64,000 nt of DNA from JACMLC01 sp963720235 (GCA_963720235.1 OY970389.1:1364001-1428000); one strand, 5' to 3'; shown: positions 1 to 8,634, counted from the stretch's first letter. The notes: a model not told the origin generated them from the sequence alone. Made by a program: numbers and translations.

Positions 1-2
1 GA

Positions 3-737
3 ACCTGGTACACGCTTCACAGTTCGAATGGCAATCTCGGCGTAATTAATTTCGGACTCGCTGCGGACGTTTTAGCTCCGGCTGATTTTGACGGCGACGG
101 CAAAACAGATGTCGCAGTCTTCCGTGATGGAAACTGGTATTGGCTTAATAGCTCAAACAGCAATTTTAATGCTCATCAATTCGGGCAAGCAGGCGATAAA
201 CCTGTGCCGTCGGATTACACAGGCGACGGAAGAGCAGAGATTGCCGTGTTTCGCAACGGCAGTTGGTACATGCTTAACTTAGCCAGCAATCAATTTCAAT
301 CCGTGCAGTTTGGTATTTCAAGCGATAAACCTGTGCCGGCAGATTATGACGGCGACGGTAAAACAGATGTCGCAGTCTTTCGTGATGGAAACTGGTATTA
401 CATGCAAAGCTCCGACAATGCATTCCGCGCAGTGCAGTTCGGCATTGCTGCGGATAAACCTGTCGTCGGAGACTATGACGGTGATGGACGAGCCGACACG
501 GCTGTTTATCGTTCGGGCGTCTGGTACATTCTAGGAAGTACGAGAGGTTTTTACGCCACACAATTCGGCATCCCAAGCGACATCCCTGTTCCAGCCGATT
601 ATGACGGTGACGAAAAAACAGACATCGCAGTTTACCGCGATGGCAACTGGTACATGCTTCGTTCGCAACTGGGCTTTGGCGCAGTACAGTTTGGAACGAC
701 AACTGACAAACCAGTACCTGCGGCCTTTATTCCGTAA
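3..737 (+). CDS. FG-GAP/VCBS-type repeat protein, C-terminal part (5' end outside window)
   Basis: The reading frame is open from the first bases of the window to a TAA at 735-737, so the start lies upstream. The visible 244 residues are about five tandem repeats of roughly 48 residues. Each repeat has a D-[YF]-D-G-D-[GE] calcium-binding loop, a 'K-T-D-[VI]-A-V-[FY]-R' strand and an aromatic 'N-W-Y' strand. Such repeats form beta-propeller-like domains in exported proteins. There is no C-terminal anchor, and the protein ends directly after the last repeat. At least six related genes lie in this window, which fits a lineage-specific expansion. Ligand and function are unknown. Confidence 0.85.
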   Translation, partial: TWYTLHSSNGNLGVINFGLAADVLAPADFDGDGKTDVAVFRDGNWYWLNSSNSNFNAHQFGQAGDKPVPSDYTGDGRAEIAVFRNGSWYMLNLASNQFQSVQFGISSDKPVPADYDGDGKTDVAVFRDGNWYYMQSSDNAFRAVQFGIAADKPVVGDYDGDGRADTAVYRSGVWYILGSTRGFYATQFGIPSDIPVPADYDGDEKTDIAVYRDGNWYMLRSQLGFGAVQFGTTTDKPVPAAFIP

Positions 738-837
738 AAGCCGCAGGCAAATTAAAAATTTACGCCGCCTCATTATCATTTTTTGTTGCTATATTAACGC
801 TCATCCATCTGTTACAGATTCGCAAACAACTTGCGAT

Positions 838-897
838 GTCTAACAACTCATTCAATCCGTCACGCGATAGCATCGCTCTCATCATCAAAGGTAAGAC
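838..897 (+). other. attC-like recombination site, decayed (site 1)
   Basis: The 60-bp stretch starts with GTCTAAC, a perfect inverse core site (RYYYAAC), followed by AACTCATTCAATCCG, which resembles the left arm of classical 60-bp attC sites. It has a short central hairpin (GCGAT-AGC-ATCGC) and ends in GTAAGAC, one base from the core GTTAGAC. The next gene begins 5 bp later, as is usual for cassettes. The right arm pairs poorly with the left, so the site looks eroded. Confidence 0.4.
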
Positions 898-902
898 ATA
901 GG

Positions 903-1808
903 ATGCGTGTGGCGGCTATCCAACTTGAGACTGTCATCGGTGACGTTGAAGCGAACCTTGCAGCCTGTCAACGACTCGCCGATGCAGCCGCTCAAGAAGG
1001 CGCGGAGTGGATTATCCTTCCTGAGTTCTTTACGACAGGCATGGGATTCTTACCGGAGTTAGCGCAACACTCTTTGCCGCCTGATGGGCCTGCCACAAAC
1101 TTGTTGTCCTCTCTTGCCAGACGACACGGCGCAGTCGTCGGCGGATCGTTTCTTTGTCATGACGATGACGGGCATGTCCGCAACGCATTCTTTCTTGCAA
1201 CTCCCGAAGGAATTGCTGGCAGGCATAACAAGGACATTCCGACGATGTGGGAGAACTGCTTTTACATTGGCGGCACGGATGACGGTTTGATTAAAGTAGG
1301 AAGTCTGACGGCAGGCGTCGCGCTGTGTCAGGAGTTCAATCGCACGAGAACGGTAGAGCGTTTGCGCGGAAAGGCCGAGCTTGTTGTGGGAGGCTCGTTT
1401 ACCTGGGGCGCGCCGAAGGGAATCCCTTTTTATCAGTATCTCCAAACTTCTATCGAACGATACACAGACTGGGCTTCGCCGTTTGCGAAGCTTGTCGGTT
1501 GTCCGGTCATTGAAGCGACGCATTGTGGAAGCCTTCGTTGCCAGACACCCATGCTGCCTATGGAATACGTGACAGACCTCAGCGGAGGCGCGATTATCTG
1601 CGACGCATCGGGTAATGTACTCGCCCGTCGCGCTAAAGGTGACGGAGCAGGCATTGTCGTGGCTGACATAGATGTCGGGCGGGTCATCAGCGCGGAGCAC
1701 ATCCCCGCAGGCTTTTGGATTCAGGAACTTGATCCAATATCAAAGTTCGGTTGGCATGTGCAGGGTTGGCACGGTCGCAGATGGTACAGGCGACACGTTG
1801 CGCCGTAA
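903..1808 (+). CDS. carbon-nitrogen hydrolase (nitrilase superfamily)
   Basis: This 301-residue protein carries the Glu-Lys-Cys triad of the nitrilase fold: Glu41 in 'LPEFF', Lys110 in 'RHNKD' and Cys142 in 'ALCQEF'. Family members hydrolyse non-peptide C-N bonds (nitriles, amides, carbamoyl groups). The substrate cannot be told from sequence. There is no signal peptide, so it is probably cytoplasmic. The start is set at ATG 903, because the family begins with 'MRVAAIQLE' and further upstream the frame runs through the attC-like site. The following kinase gene starts 18 bp after the stop, so the two are probably cotranscribed. It sits between two attC-like sites and may be cassette cargo. Confidence 0.85.
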   Translation: MRVAAIQLETVIGDVEANLAACQRLADAAAQEGAEWIILPEFFTTGMGFLPELAQHSLPPDGPATNLLSSLARRHGAVVGGSFLCHDDDGHVRNAFFLATPEGIAGRHNKDIPTMWENCFYIGGTDDGLIKVGSLTAGVALCQEFNRTRTVERLRGKAELVVGGSFTWGAPKGIPFYQYLQTSIERYTDWASPFAKLVGCPVIEATHCGSLRCQTPMLPMEYVTDLSGGAIICDASGNVLARRAKGDGAGIVVADIDVGRVISAEHIPAGFWIQELDPISKFGWHVQGWHGRRWYRRHVAP

Positions 1809-1825
1809 GGATTGGTCAAGCCGTT

Positions 1826-2329
1826 ATGAAAAAGGTTCTGGTAATTGGCCCGGGTGGCGCAGGGAAATCAACTCTGGCTAGACGGTTAGGCGCATTGCTT
1901 AATATTGAAGTCCTCCATCTGGATAAATTCTACTGGCATGCGGGATGGATTGAAATGCCAAAAGGCGAATGGCTAAAGACTGTCGAAGAGTTATTGAGGC
2001 GTGACGCGTGGATCATGGACGGGAATTATTCAGGGACTCTGGACATCAGATTTGAGGCATGCGACACGGTGATATTTCTGGACATGGCTCGCACGCTCTG
2101 TCTCTGGCGTATCTTGAAGAGAGCCGTCATGTATCGGAATAAGAGCAGATCGGATATGGCAGAGGGCTGTCACGAACGGCTCACACTGGAATTCATCCTC
2201 TGGATATGGAATTACCCAAACAGGTCGAGACCAAAAATCATAAAAATGCTTGAATCTAATCTCGAAGGAAAAAAGATAGTCTGGCTGCGCACTCAGTCAG
2301 ATGTCAAAAGATTTCTCGCCGCACAATGA
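1826..2329 (+). CDS. P-loop kinase of the DNA-topology-modulation/FlaR-like family
   Basis: This 168-residue protein opens with a Walker A loop, GPGGAGKST, at residues 8-16. It continues with 'LHLDKFYWHAGW', 'DAWIMDGNYSGTLDIR' and 'CDTVIFLDMART', the order seen in small adenylate-kinase-like proteins annotated as topology modulation proteins. These are predicted nucleotide-dependent phosphotransferases whose substrate is not established. The start ATG 1826 leaves the P-loop near the N-terminus, as the family requires. The stop codon lies 2 bp before the attC site at 2332, the packing expected of a gene cassette. Confidence 0.8.
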   Translation: MKKVLVIGPGGAGKSTLARRLGALLNIEVLHLDKFYWHAGWIEMPKGEWLKTVEELLRRDAWIMDGNYSGTLDIRFEACDTVIFLDMARTLCLWRILKRAVMYRNKSRSDMAEGCHERLTLEFILWIWNYPNRSRPKIIKMLESNLEGKKIVWLRTQSDVKRFLAAQ

Positions 2330-2331
2330 AT

Positions 2332-2437
2332 GCCTAACAACCTATCGAACCGGAGCGCGGATTGAATCATTTTCATTTTCCTGAATCTGACGCAAATTGC
2401 TTCGCTTCGTCGCGTCCATTTAATTCGAGCGTTAGAT
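2332..2437 (+). other. attC-like integron recombination site (site 2, best conserved)
   Basis: The 106-bp site begins with GCCTAAC (RYYYAAC) and ends with GTTAGAT (GTTRRRY). The left arm 'TCGAACCGGAGCGCG' pairs with the right arm 'CGCGTCCATTTAATTCGA', leaving unpaired bases in the right arm, as in attC hairpins. A central self-complementary stretch completes the fold. It abuts the kinase stop codon and precedes an independent gene. No integrase gene is present in the window, so this would belong to a CALIN or the tail of a larger integron. Confidence 0.65.
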
Positions 2438-2490
2438 AGCTCCCTGAATAATTCTCGAAAGAAACTACAAAGCTATTGAGGAGATTGGAA

Positions 2491-3387
2491 ATGAAAAAAG
2501 CATTCTTGTTGTTTGCCTTCTTGTCCCTTACGAGTGCGGTTTTGGCCCAGGAAAGTGGGAATCGGGTTTACGGTAATCGCGGTTATTACAACCAGCAACG
2601 CAGACAGCCGACGACCGGCACAGGCACTCTGACTGCCAATCGCGTGGGCGCATATTCAATCGAAGCGAGTGTTTTAATTAACCTCAAGCCGGACGCTTTT
2701 GTAGCAGTCTTCGGCATCAACGATGAAGCGATTGCCGCCGCCGCAAGCAATGAAAAAGTGAATGCTAAAATCACTGAATTCACAAACGCGCTCAGCGTCC
2801 TTGGCATTAACCAGAGCGATGTCTTCGTTGATTTCATTACGCAGAATCGCGTCTATGACTACACGGTGCAGGGCAGTCAGGCAACCGAAAAATTCTCAGG
2901 CTTTGAAACAAAAAAGACGATTGCCGTGCGTTACAAGAGGCGAGACCTGTTTGAGAAAATTCTTGGCGCGGCGGCAAAGGTGCAGATTTTTGATTTGATA
3001 AAAGTTGACTACATCGTCAGCGATTTCGATGCCGTTCGCTCGCGTCTCTTTGAAGAGGCGGTCAAGATTGTCAAAGCTAAAGAAGCTAAATACACAAAAT
3101 CATTCGGCGTCAAACTCGCGCCCGTTGGATTGGCGAATGAAAAATACGATGCCTTTTATCCATCGGAGAGTTACGAGCGTTATCAAGCCTATGAAACGGG
3201 CGACGCTTATACGAATTACAATAATTCGAGCAAGGTTATTCAGCGCAAGAGCTTCACCTTTTTCTATGAACCGTTTAATGCGAGTCGTTTTGATGTGGAG
3301 ATAAATCAACTCGGCATTGATCCGGTCGTGCAAATCACGCTCTATCTGCGCATGGATTACGATTCAGAAAAACGCAAAGAAATGTAG
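2491..3387 (+). CDS. SIMPL-domain (DUF541-like) exported protein
   Basis: This 298-residue protein has a signal peptide (residues 1-20: basic start, Leu/Phe-rich core, cleavage after VLA). A Gln/Arg/Tyr-rich linker is followed by a body resembling SIMPL domains: 'EASVLINLKPDAFVAVFGI', 'VNAKITEFTNALSVLGI', 'ETKKTIAVRYKRRDLFEKIL' and 'RSRLFEEAVKIVKAKEAKY'. Family members sit in the periplasm or outer surface and have no agreed biochemical role. ATG 2491 is chosen because GAGGAG stands about 7 bp upstream and the signal peptide starts there. The TTG 15 bp upstream lacks this spacing. It is flanked by attC-like sites. Confidence 0.75.
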   Translation: MKKAFLLFAFLSLTSAVLAQESGNRVYGNRGYYNQQRRQPTTGTGTLTANRVGAYSIEASVLINLKPDAFVAVFGINDEAIAAAASNEKVNAKITEFTNALSVLGINQSDVFVDFITQNRVYDYTVQGSQATEKFSGFETKKTIAVRYKRRDLFEKILGAAAKVQIFDLIKVDYIVSDFDAVRSRLFEEAVKIVKAKEAKYTKSFGVKLAPVGLANEKYDAFYPSESYERYQAYETGDAYTNYNNSSKVIQRKSFTFFYEPFNASRFDVEINQLGIDPVVQITLYLRMDYDSEKRKEM

Positions 3388-3388
3388 T

Positions 3389-3440
3389 TTTTCTGAATCT
3401 CTCAATGTTGCTGCGCGCCCGGTTAATTCGGGCGCAAGGC
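3389..3440 (+). other. attC remnant, right half (site 3)
   Basis: Directly after the SIMPL stop codon, 'TTTTTCTGAATCTCTC' and then 'GGTTAATTCGGGCGCAAGGC' match the inner and right arm of the site at 2332-2437 position by position ('TTTTCCTGAATCTGACGC' ... 'TTAATTCGAGCGTTAGAT'). The terminal core is GCAAGGC instead of GTTAGGC, and the left half is missing. It reads as a worn attC whose left half was lost. Confidence 0.4.
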
Positions 3441-3476
3441 TTTGTTCATCCTCACGCTTTGACAGATAATCAAGTT

Positions 3477-3719
3477 ATGCCGGAGTACAAGTACACTGCT
3501 TATTTTGAGAATGAAGTCTTGCGTAAGCGTCCGTACATCGAGCGTGAGTGGTGCATTAAAGTTATTGAGAACCCAATCCATGTCGAAGTTCAAGGTGATA
3601 GCAGAGTCCGCTTCTGGGGAGAGGTCGCAGAATTTGGCAATCGTATTTTCAGGGTTGTAACTTTGGCGGATAGGGTTACAATACATAACGCGTTTCCTGA
3701 TAGTGGATTTAAATTATGA
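3477..3719 (+). CDS. small DUF4258-like protein
   Basis: This 80-residue protein has the signature 'YTAYFENEVLRKRPYIEREWCIKVIENP' followed by 'RFWGEVAEFGNRIFRVVTLADRVTIHNAFPD', which resembles small alpha/beta proteins of the DUF4258 type. The frame is open upstream to 3405, but ATG 3477 starts at the expected N-terminus; no clear ribosome-binding site precedes it. Its stop overlaps the start of the DUF2283 gene (ATGA), implying translational coupling. Such pairs are often listed among possible toxin-antitoxin modules, but no toxicity residue can be pointed to here. Confidence 0.6.
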   Translation: MPEYKYTAYFENEVLRKRPYIEREWCIKVIENPIHVEVQGDSRVRFWGEVAEFGNRIFRVVTLADRVTIHNAFPDSGFKL

Positions 3720-3931
3720 GAATAAATTATTACGCTGAGACAGATTCGCTCTACATAGACCTCTCATCGAAACCGAGCGTGGATAGTCGTGAAGTTTCGG
3801 ATGGAATTGTTTTGGATTATGACGCAGATGGTAATCTGGTAGGCATTGATATAGATCAGGCAAGCACTAAGCTTGAAATTAAAGAGCTAATCTTGAACAA
3901 ATTGCCAGCCGAAGTAAAGCAAGTTGCGTAA
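3716..3931 (+). CDS. DUF2283 family protein
   Basis: This 71-residue protein matches the DUF2283 pattern: 'YYAETDSLYIDLSS' at the N-terminus, a 'DGIVLDYDADGNLVGIDI' strand-turn-strand and 'ASTKLEI' near the end. Its molecular role is unknown. It overlaps the preceding gene by four bases (ATGA). Small two-gene units of this kind are common passengers of mobile DNA and cassette arrays. An attC-like sequence begins 11 bp after the stop. Confidence 0.75.
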   Translation: MRINYYAETDSLYIDLSSKPSVDSREVSDGIVLDYDADGNLVGIDIDQASTKLEIKELILNKLPAEVKQVA

Positions 3932-3941
3932 TCTCACTAAA

Positions 3942-3977
3942 GCCTAACAACTCGTTGAACCCAACACCTCGTTAGCA
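3942..3977 (+). other. attC remnant with internal deletion (site 4)
   Basis: GCCTAACAACTCGTTGAACC is a near-ideal left half of an attC (RYYYAAC plus left arm). It is followed after 15 bp by 'GTTAGCA', a right-core-like heptamer. The central hairpin and right arm are gone, so the site is probably inactive. It again lies just after a gene stop and before an unrelated gene. Confidence 0.4.
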
Positions 3978-4006
3978 TTCCTTACGTATAGAAGAGGAGA
4001 AAAATC

Positions 4007-4918
4007 ATGGCAGACTTCAATACCAGCAGAGTGACCTTAGACTTTAAGGATGCCTACCGGAAACCGATTAAAGACAGCGTCAGGGTGACGTTCGACAACT
4101 TCCATATCAAGAGCTTGAATTTCCGCGTTACCTTGGACAAGTTTCCCGTCACGCTCGAAGACGTTCCGGCTTTCCCGACAGGCATGTGGACAGTCTTTGT
4201 TCAGCCGGAACATTACCGCCCGAAAACATTTTTCCTTCCAGTCCCTGCGGGAGCAACAGTGCCTTGTGAGCATTTCTTCTTTCTGCATTCCAACAGGGCG
4301 CGGCCTGTCTTTCGTTCAACTAACACAATTTTCTCGGACGCTAAATTTAAAGCGTTGGCTGACCTGTTAAAGAAATCCAAGATTGGTGAATTGAGCGGCC
4401 CTGAGCTTTACACAGACCTCATTAAAAAGAAGAATCATCTGCTCGCCGCCGGACTGCTCAATCTTTATGGCCGCACAGAGGCCGTGACATTGCAATCGGG
4501 CAAAACTGTTTTCTCTCAATTCGAGAGCCTGGCCTTGCTTCTGCAAGACCGTATCTATGCGACGGCTGCGACAGATTTGCACGGCGACGTTTTGAAGTCT
4601 GTGAAGAAGAAAATAATAGATCCTGCTGACGGGAGTTTGCATGAGTTCCCGATACCGGGCAATTTTGTGATGCTCAACAAGGATGCCAGTTTTAAGACGC
4701 CTGAGCAGGCCGGAAATCTTCAACTCACGTTTGCCAAAAATGACAAAGGCAAGATGGCTGTGGACGCGGATGTGGACGAGGCAACGGGAATCAGGCATGC
4801 CTTTGAAGTCATCGGCCACGTTTTCACAGGCGGGCGAACACACCCGTATGACATACATCAAATACTGACCTTCTTCTATGAGAACATCAGTCTGGCCTAT
4901 GACATCGAGCCTGATTAA
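4007..4918 (+). CDS. hypothetical protein, 303 aa
   Basis: I do not recognise the family. The first ~95 residues look like a beta-sandwich ('RVTLDFKDAYRKPI', 'SLNFRVTLDKFPVTLEDVP', 'GMWTVFVQPEHYRPKTFFLPV'), similar to carboxypeptidase-regulatory or cell-surface folds. A mostly helical part (residues 105-190) and a mixed C-terminal part ending in 'YDIHQILTFFYENISLAYDIEPD' follow. There is no signal peptide or membrane segment. A GAGGAG sequence precedes ATG 4007. The next gene starts 59 bp after the stop on the same strand, so the two are probably cotranscribed and may work together. Confidence 0.7.
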   Translation: MADFNTSRVTLDFKDAYRKPIKDSVRVTFDNFHIKSLNFRVTLDKFPVTLEDVPAFPTGMWTVFVQPEHYRPKTFFLPVPAGATVPCEHFFFLHSNRARPVFRSTNTIFSDAKFKALADLLKKSKIGELSGPELYTDLIKKKNHLLAAGLLNLYGRTEAVTLQSGKTVFSQFESLALLLQDRIYATAATDLHGDVLKSVKKKIIDPADGSLHEFPIPGNFVMLNKDASFKTPEQAGNLQLTFAKNDKGKMAVDADVDEATGIRHAFEVIGHVFTGGRTHPYDIHQILTFFYENISLAYDIEPD

Positions 4919-4977
4919 ACCTGTTCGAGAGGCGAAGTGAGGACGCTCTTTCAGCAACAGTAAAAAGGAAATGAGGA

Positions 4978-5457
4978 ATGTTTTCAGACCCGCTGGTGAT
5001 AAAGCTCGCGGACTTTGTTCGCTCAATCGGCATAGAGGTTCACGCCTGCACTATTGATTGGAAGTCGCGCTTTCCCGGCCTGGACATACGCGAGGGCGCA
5101 GTGCTGGTGGACGAAAGCCGTCTTATTCATCAGGGAAATATTCTTCACGAAGCGGGCCACATCGCCGTGCATGATCCTGCGCGTCGTTCGCATCCGAAGT
5201 TCTCGCCCACAAAGGGTGAAGAGATGGGCGCGCTCGCATGGTCATATGCGGCGGTGGTGCATCTGGGCCTCGGCGCAGAGTTGGTCTTTTATCCTGGGAG
5301 CTATACGGGTTGGGCCACAGCCCTCATAGAAAATTTCAGCGAAGGACGTTACATCGGCGTTCCACTCTTGCAGCGTTACGGCATGGCCTTTGAGCCGCGC
5401 GTGGCTGCGGAGCGCGGAGTCGAGCCATACCCGCATATGCTACGATGGCTGAGATGA
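4978..5457 (+). CDS. HExxH-type putative metallopeptidase, 159 aa
   Basis: The key feature is 'ILHEAGHIAVHDP' near residue 60, a HExxH zinc-binding motif of the kind found in small ImmA/IrrE-like and related peptidases. A third ligand could be among the downstream acidic residues ('GEEMGALAWSY'). There is no signal peptide, so it is probably cytoplasmic. ATG 4978 follows an 'AAATGAGGA' Shine-Dalgarno-like sequence. It probably forms an operon with the preceding 303-residue protein. The substrate is unknown, and a non-catalytic role is possible. Confidence 0.65.
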   Translation: MFSDPLVIKLADFVRSIGIEVHACTIDWKSRFPGLDIREGAVLVDESRLIHQGNILHEAGHIAVHDPARRSHPKFSPTKGEEMGALAWSYAAVVHLGLGAELVFYPGSYTGWATALIENFSEGRYIGVPLLQRYGMAFEPRVAAERGVEPYPHMLRWLR

Positions 5458-5646
5458 TATTTGACTCGACTACGAATACAGTGGAAGAAGCATGCGCTCT
5501 GTCTTGATTGTCTCGTTTATTTGTCCGGTCTTCAGTTTTTGTGTTGCTCAAGAGAGTTAAAAAAATAGATTCCATCTTGCACACGCTGAATCAGGAAGAG
5601 TGTTTTAGCGGCAGTGTTTTAATCTCTGAGATATGAAAAAAGCATC

Positions 5647-6027
5647 ATGAGATTTGAAGTCATTACTGCATTTGCTATCGGAATCCTTCTTCCTCTGCTG
5701 GAAACTTGCCGTCGCGGTATGAGCCATTGGAGCGTCAGCCTCACGACTATGTTCGAGGATTATATTGCGGGCGCATTGCTGCTCATCGGCGCGTGGGCTG
5801 CGCATCGGGCAAGCCGTTGGGGCGCGCTCTTTCTCGTTCTGGCCTGGGCCTATGTGACCGGCATGATGGGCAGCAGTTTCTGGGGCCAGCTTGAAGAAAC
5901 CTTCCGCGATGACACCACAGAGCCAAACAACCTCCTGGTGGTCGTTGTCAAATTTCTACTCTGGGCCACCTGTGTCGTCTCTCTGGCCCTTTCCTTCAAA
6001 AGAGCATCACATTCACACACAGCTTAA
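5647..6027 (+). CDS. small integral membrane protein, 126 aa
   Basis: The protein is almost all membrane. Hydrophobic segments lie at roughly residues 2-19, 38-53, 58-77 and 96-116, with short basic loops ('RRGMSHW', 'HRASRWG') and an acidic loop before the last segment ('EETFRDDTTEP'). I do not recognise the family; the layout resembles small DoxX-like or uncharacterised four-helix proteins. The start at 5647 gives a complete first helix. The 190 bp upstream hold no other supportable gene. Its stop codon lies inside an attC-like half-site. Confidence 0.6.
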   Translation: MRFEVITAFAIGILLPLLETCRRGMSHWSVSLTTMFEDYIAGALLLIGAWAAHRASRWGALFLVLAWAYVTGMMGSSFWGQLEETFRDDTTEPNNLLVVVVKFLLWATCVVSLALSFKRASHSHTA

Positions 6028-6046
6028 CAACTTCAGCCAGACGCGG
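6022..6046 (+). other. attC-like left half-site (site 5)
   Basis: GCTTAAC, a good RYYYAAC core, overlaps the stop codon of the membrane-protein gene and is followed by 'AACTTCAGCCAGACGCGG', an attC-style left arm. No convincing right arm or GTTRRRY core is found in the next 150 bp. The 230 bp up to the next gene otherwise hold only its leader. Confidence 0.25.
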
Positions 6047-6257
6047 AGATAGCATTTCTTTCATCACGGCGCGCCGGATTGGAAATAATCTCAAAATAAC
6101 ACGCTGCTTGTGCGCGTATGCGAGTATTTATAAGAGCGCCGTGGTCCAAAAAGGCATCTAATTGCGGCATCGGTTGCAGTCGAAACCGCGAAACCCTATA
6201 GTATAGTCTGACCCAGGACACGAGCCTTTGGCTCACTACAACAAGGAATACTCCACA

Positions 6258-8471
6258 ATGAAGTCCAGAATTTTTAACCAACTGTTTAGCTTATTTCATT
6301 CAACACGCCAGCCAAAAATATTTGTGCTGGCTCTTCTAACAATCACATTACTTTTCACTGGTAACGCAAGGGCTGCAAGCCCCGGCGCGCTCGATTTGTC
6401 GTTCGCAGACCGCGGCACGGCGGCTTTCGCGCAGGGTTCTCAATTCCAGAAGAGCTATGCCGTCGCCATTCAACCGGATGGCAAAGTTGTCGTCGCCGGT
6501 TACTTTCAAACCTGCTCTGGACCAACATGCACTTTCGACTTTTTAGTCGTTCGCTACAATACAAACGGCACACTCGACACTTCTTTTGACACGGACGGCG
6601 TACTGATTACAGATAACGCCGGTCAGGACGAGACGGCATATGCCGTAGCCATTCAAGCAGACGGCAAAATCGTAGTTGCCGGAGGCTCGCTCGGCGGAAC
6701 GCCGTCGCAGACGAATGTAGTCGGATTCAAGATCTTCCGCTATATGCCGGACGGAATGCTCGATACAAACTTCGGCACGGGCGGCAAGGTTTATGAAAGT
6801 TTTGATGACCAGGGCGGCACTCCGCAAACGATGCTCATCCAGCCGGACGGTAAGATAGTCGTCGCCGGATCTTCACAGCAGAATACGATGCTGTATGTCG
6901 CGCGCTTCAACACCAACGGCGGGTTAGATACCAATTTCGGCACGAGCGGCAAAATCGTCTCAAGCTCTTTCACTGTCCAGGATGCACGGCTGGCGCGGCA
7001 ATCGGACGGCAAGCTCATCATTGCTGCGCGAAGCTTGCCGCACGGCACTGTCAAGCTCATACGGTATGATGCCAACGGAACGCTTGACGGAACTTTCGGC
7101 GGAGGCACGGGTGTGGTGACTTCCACTTTCTCTGTCGCCACGATTCCGGCGGTCGCTGTTCAGGCGGACGATAAAATACTCTTGAGCGGCCAACCTCTCG
7201 GTTTCAACGATCACCAGGTTCCGCCCCTCAAACGCTTTAACGCGGATGGCACTGTTGACAATACTCTTGTTCCTGATCACGGCCCCACATCTGGAAGCTC
7301 TTGCGCCAGATGCACTCAAAGAGTAGCGAAAATTCTGGTCTTGCCGGATGGCCGATTTTATCTTGCAGGGTCTTATGTGGGTGGCCGACGAGAAATAGCA
7401 GTTTCACGTTATTTGAGCAACGGCGCGCTCGATTATAGTTACGGTTTTCACGGAACGAGTTTGCTCAGGCCCGCAAACACGCTTTCCTCTTACCTGTTAT
7501 TTTCGATAGACGATGCGGCGCTTCAAGCTGACGGCAAGGTTGTGGTTACGGCAAACGATAACTCCGGTCGGAAGTTTTATACGACCAGAGCCACTGCCGC
7601 AGTGACGCCTCCGAGCATGCGCGGCGATTTTGACGGCGACCGTAAAACTGATTTCGCAGTCTTTCGTCCTTCCAGCCGATTCTGGTATGTGCTCAGAAGC
7701 TCTGACAGTTCGTTTTACGGTGAACGCTACGGGGCGGACGGCGACGTGATTCTGCCGGGAGATTATAACTACGACTTGAAGACAGACCTGTCGGTATTTC
7801 GTCCGAGCGAAAACGTCTGGTACATCTCGCCGAGTCTTCCGAGCGGCGGCGGCAACGGCGGCGGCTCGTTCGGACAAACGGGCGACATCCGTGTGCAGGA
7901 GGATTACGACGGCGATGGCTTTACGGATTTAGCCGTCTTCCGCCCGTCGAATGGAAATTGGACCATTCGCTACTCCAATCAGCCATTGAATCCTATATTC
8001 CCGCCCGTTGATGTTAGTTTTACCTGGGGACTCGGCACGGACAGACCCGTTCCGGCAGATTACGATGGCGACGGACGCGCTGACCTCGCAGTCTTCCGTC
8101 CCACAACAGGCGACTGGCACATCCTGCGTTCGTCCGATGGTCTTGTGACATCCGTCAACTTCGGACTCGGCACGGATAAAACTGCGCAGGCCGATTATGA
8201 TGGAGACTTGAAGACAGACATCGCAGTTTACCGCGACGGCAACTGGTATATCCTGCGAAGCTCGGATAACGCCTTTGTCGGCATCGGCTGGGGACTTGCG
8301 ACAGACAAGCCTGCGCCGGGAGATTACGACGGCGATGGGAAATACGATGTCGCAGTGTTCCGTCCATCTGAGGGAGCATGGTATGTCTTGAAGAGTTCGG
8401 ATTCCGGTGTTATCGGTCAGCAGTGGGGAATCACCGAAGACATTCCGATTCCTTTCACTTTTGTCAGATAA
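6258..8471 (+). CDS. exported delta-60 repeat plus FG-GAP repeat protein
   Basis: This 737-residue protein has a signal peptide ending in 'GNARA' (about residue 39). Residues ~40-450 hold about seven delta-60-type repeats ('G-x-L-D-x-[ST]-F-x-x-x-G', then 'A-V-A-I-Q-x-D-G-K-[VI]-V-V-A-G'), which form a beta-propeller-like domain. Residues ~460-737 hold six FG-GAP/VCBS-type repeats with D-Y-D-G-D-G loops. ATG 6258 follows 'AAGGAATACTCCACA' and starts the signal peptide; the upstream part of the frame has no signal. It is probably a surface or secreted scaffold. No enzymatic residues are recognisable. A strong terminator follows. Confidence 0.85.
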   Translation: MKSRIFNQLFSLFHSTRQPKIFVLALLTITLLFTGNARAASPGALDLSFADRGTAAFAQGSQFQKSYAVAIQPDGKVVVAGYFQTCSGPTCTFDFLVVRYNTNGTLDTSFDTDGVLITDNAGQDETAYAVAIQADGKIVVAGGSLGGTPSQTNVVGFKIFRYMPDGMLDTNFGTGGKVYESFDDQGGTPQTMLIQPDGKIVVAGSSQQNTMLYVARFNTNGGLDTNFGTSGKIVSSSFTVQDARLARQSDGKLIIAARSLPHGTVKLIRYDANGTLDGTFGGGTGVVTSTFSVATIPAVAVQADDKILLSGQPLGFNDHQVPPLKRFNADGTVDNTLVPDHGPTSGSSCARCTQRVAKILVLPDGRFYLAGSYVGGRREIAVSRYLSNGALDYSYGFHGTSLLRPANTLSSYLLFSIDDAALQADGKVVVTANDNSGRKFYTTRATAAVTPPSMRGDFDGDRKTDFAVFRPSSRFWYVLRSSDSSFYGERYGADGDVILPGDYNYDLKTDLSVFRPSENVWYISPSLPSGGGNGGGSFGQTGDIRVQEDYDGDGFTDLAVFRPSNGNWTIRYSNQPLNPIFPPVDVSFTWGLGTDRPVPADYDGDGRADLAVFRPTTGDWHILRSSDGLVTSVNFGLGTDKTAQADYDGDLKTDIAVYRDGNWYILRSSDNAFVGIGWGLATDKPAPGDYDGDGKYDVAVFRPSEGAWYVLKSSDSGVIGQQWGITEDIPIPFTFVR

Positions 8472-8512
8472 ATAGTTTGGCGTAAGCTACAACTCAACCA
8501 ACGCAAATCCTG

Positions 8513-8548
8513 AGCGGCACACTTTCCACAGTGTGCCGCTTCTTCTTT
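8513..8548 (+). terminator. Rho-independent terminator
   Basis: A perfect 10-bp stem (AGCGGCACAC / GTGTGCCGCT, loop of 8) is followed by TCTTCTTT. It ends the delta-60/FG-GAP transcription unit 41 bp after its stop. Confidence 0.85.
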
Positions 8549-8634
8549 GAATCTGCCTCTCTTACTGAAATCACTTGAACTCATCAAATCTCATCTGTTA
8601 TAGACATGCTGACCCGCAAACGAATGGAGACATC

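Noticed and set aside
274..702. Minus-strand open frame across the FG-GAP gene
   Set aside because: It is the antisense shadow of periodic repeats; similar shadows occur opposite every FG-GAP gene here, and none has a ribosome-binding site or a recognisable domain.
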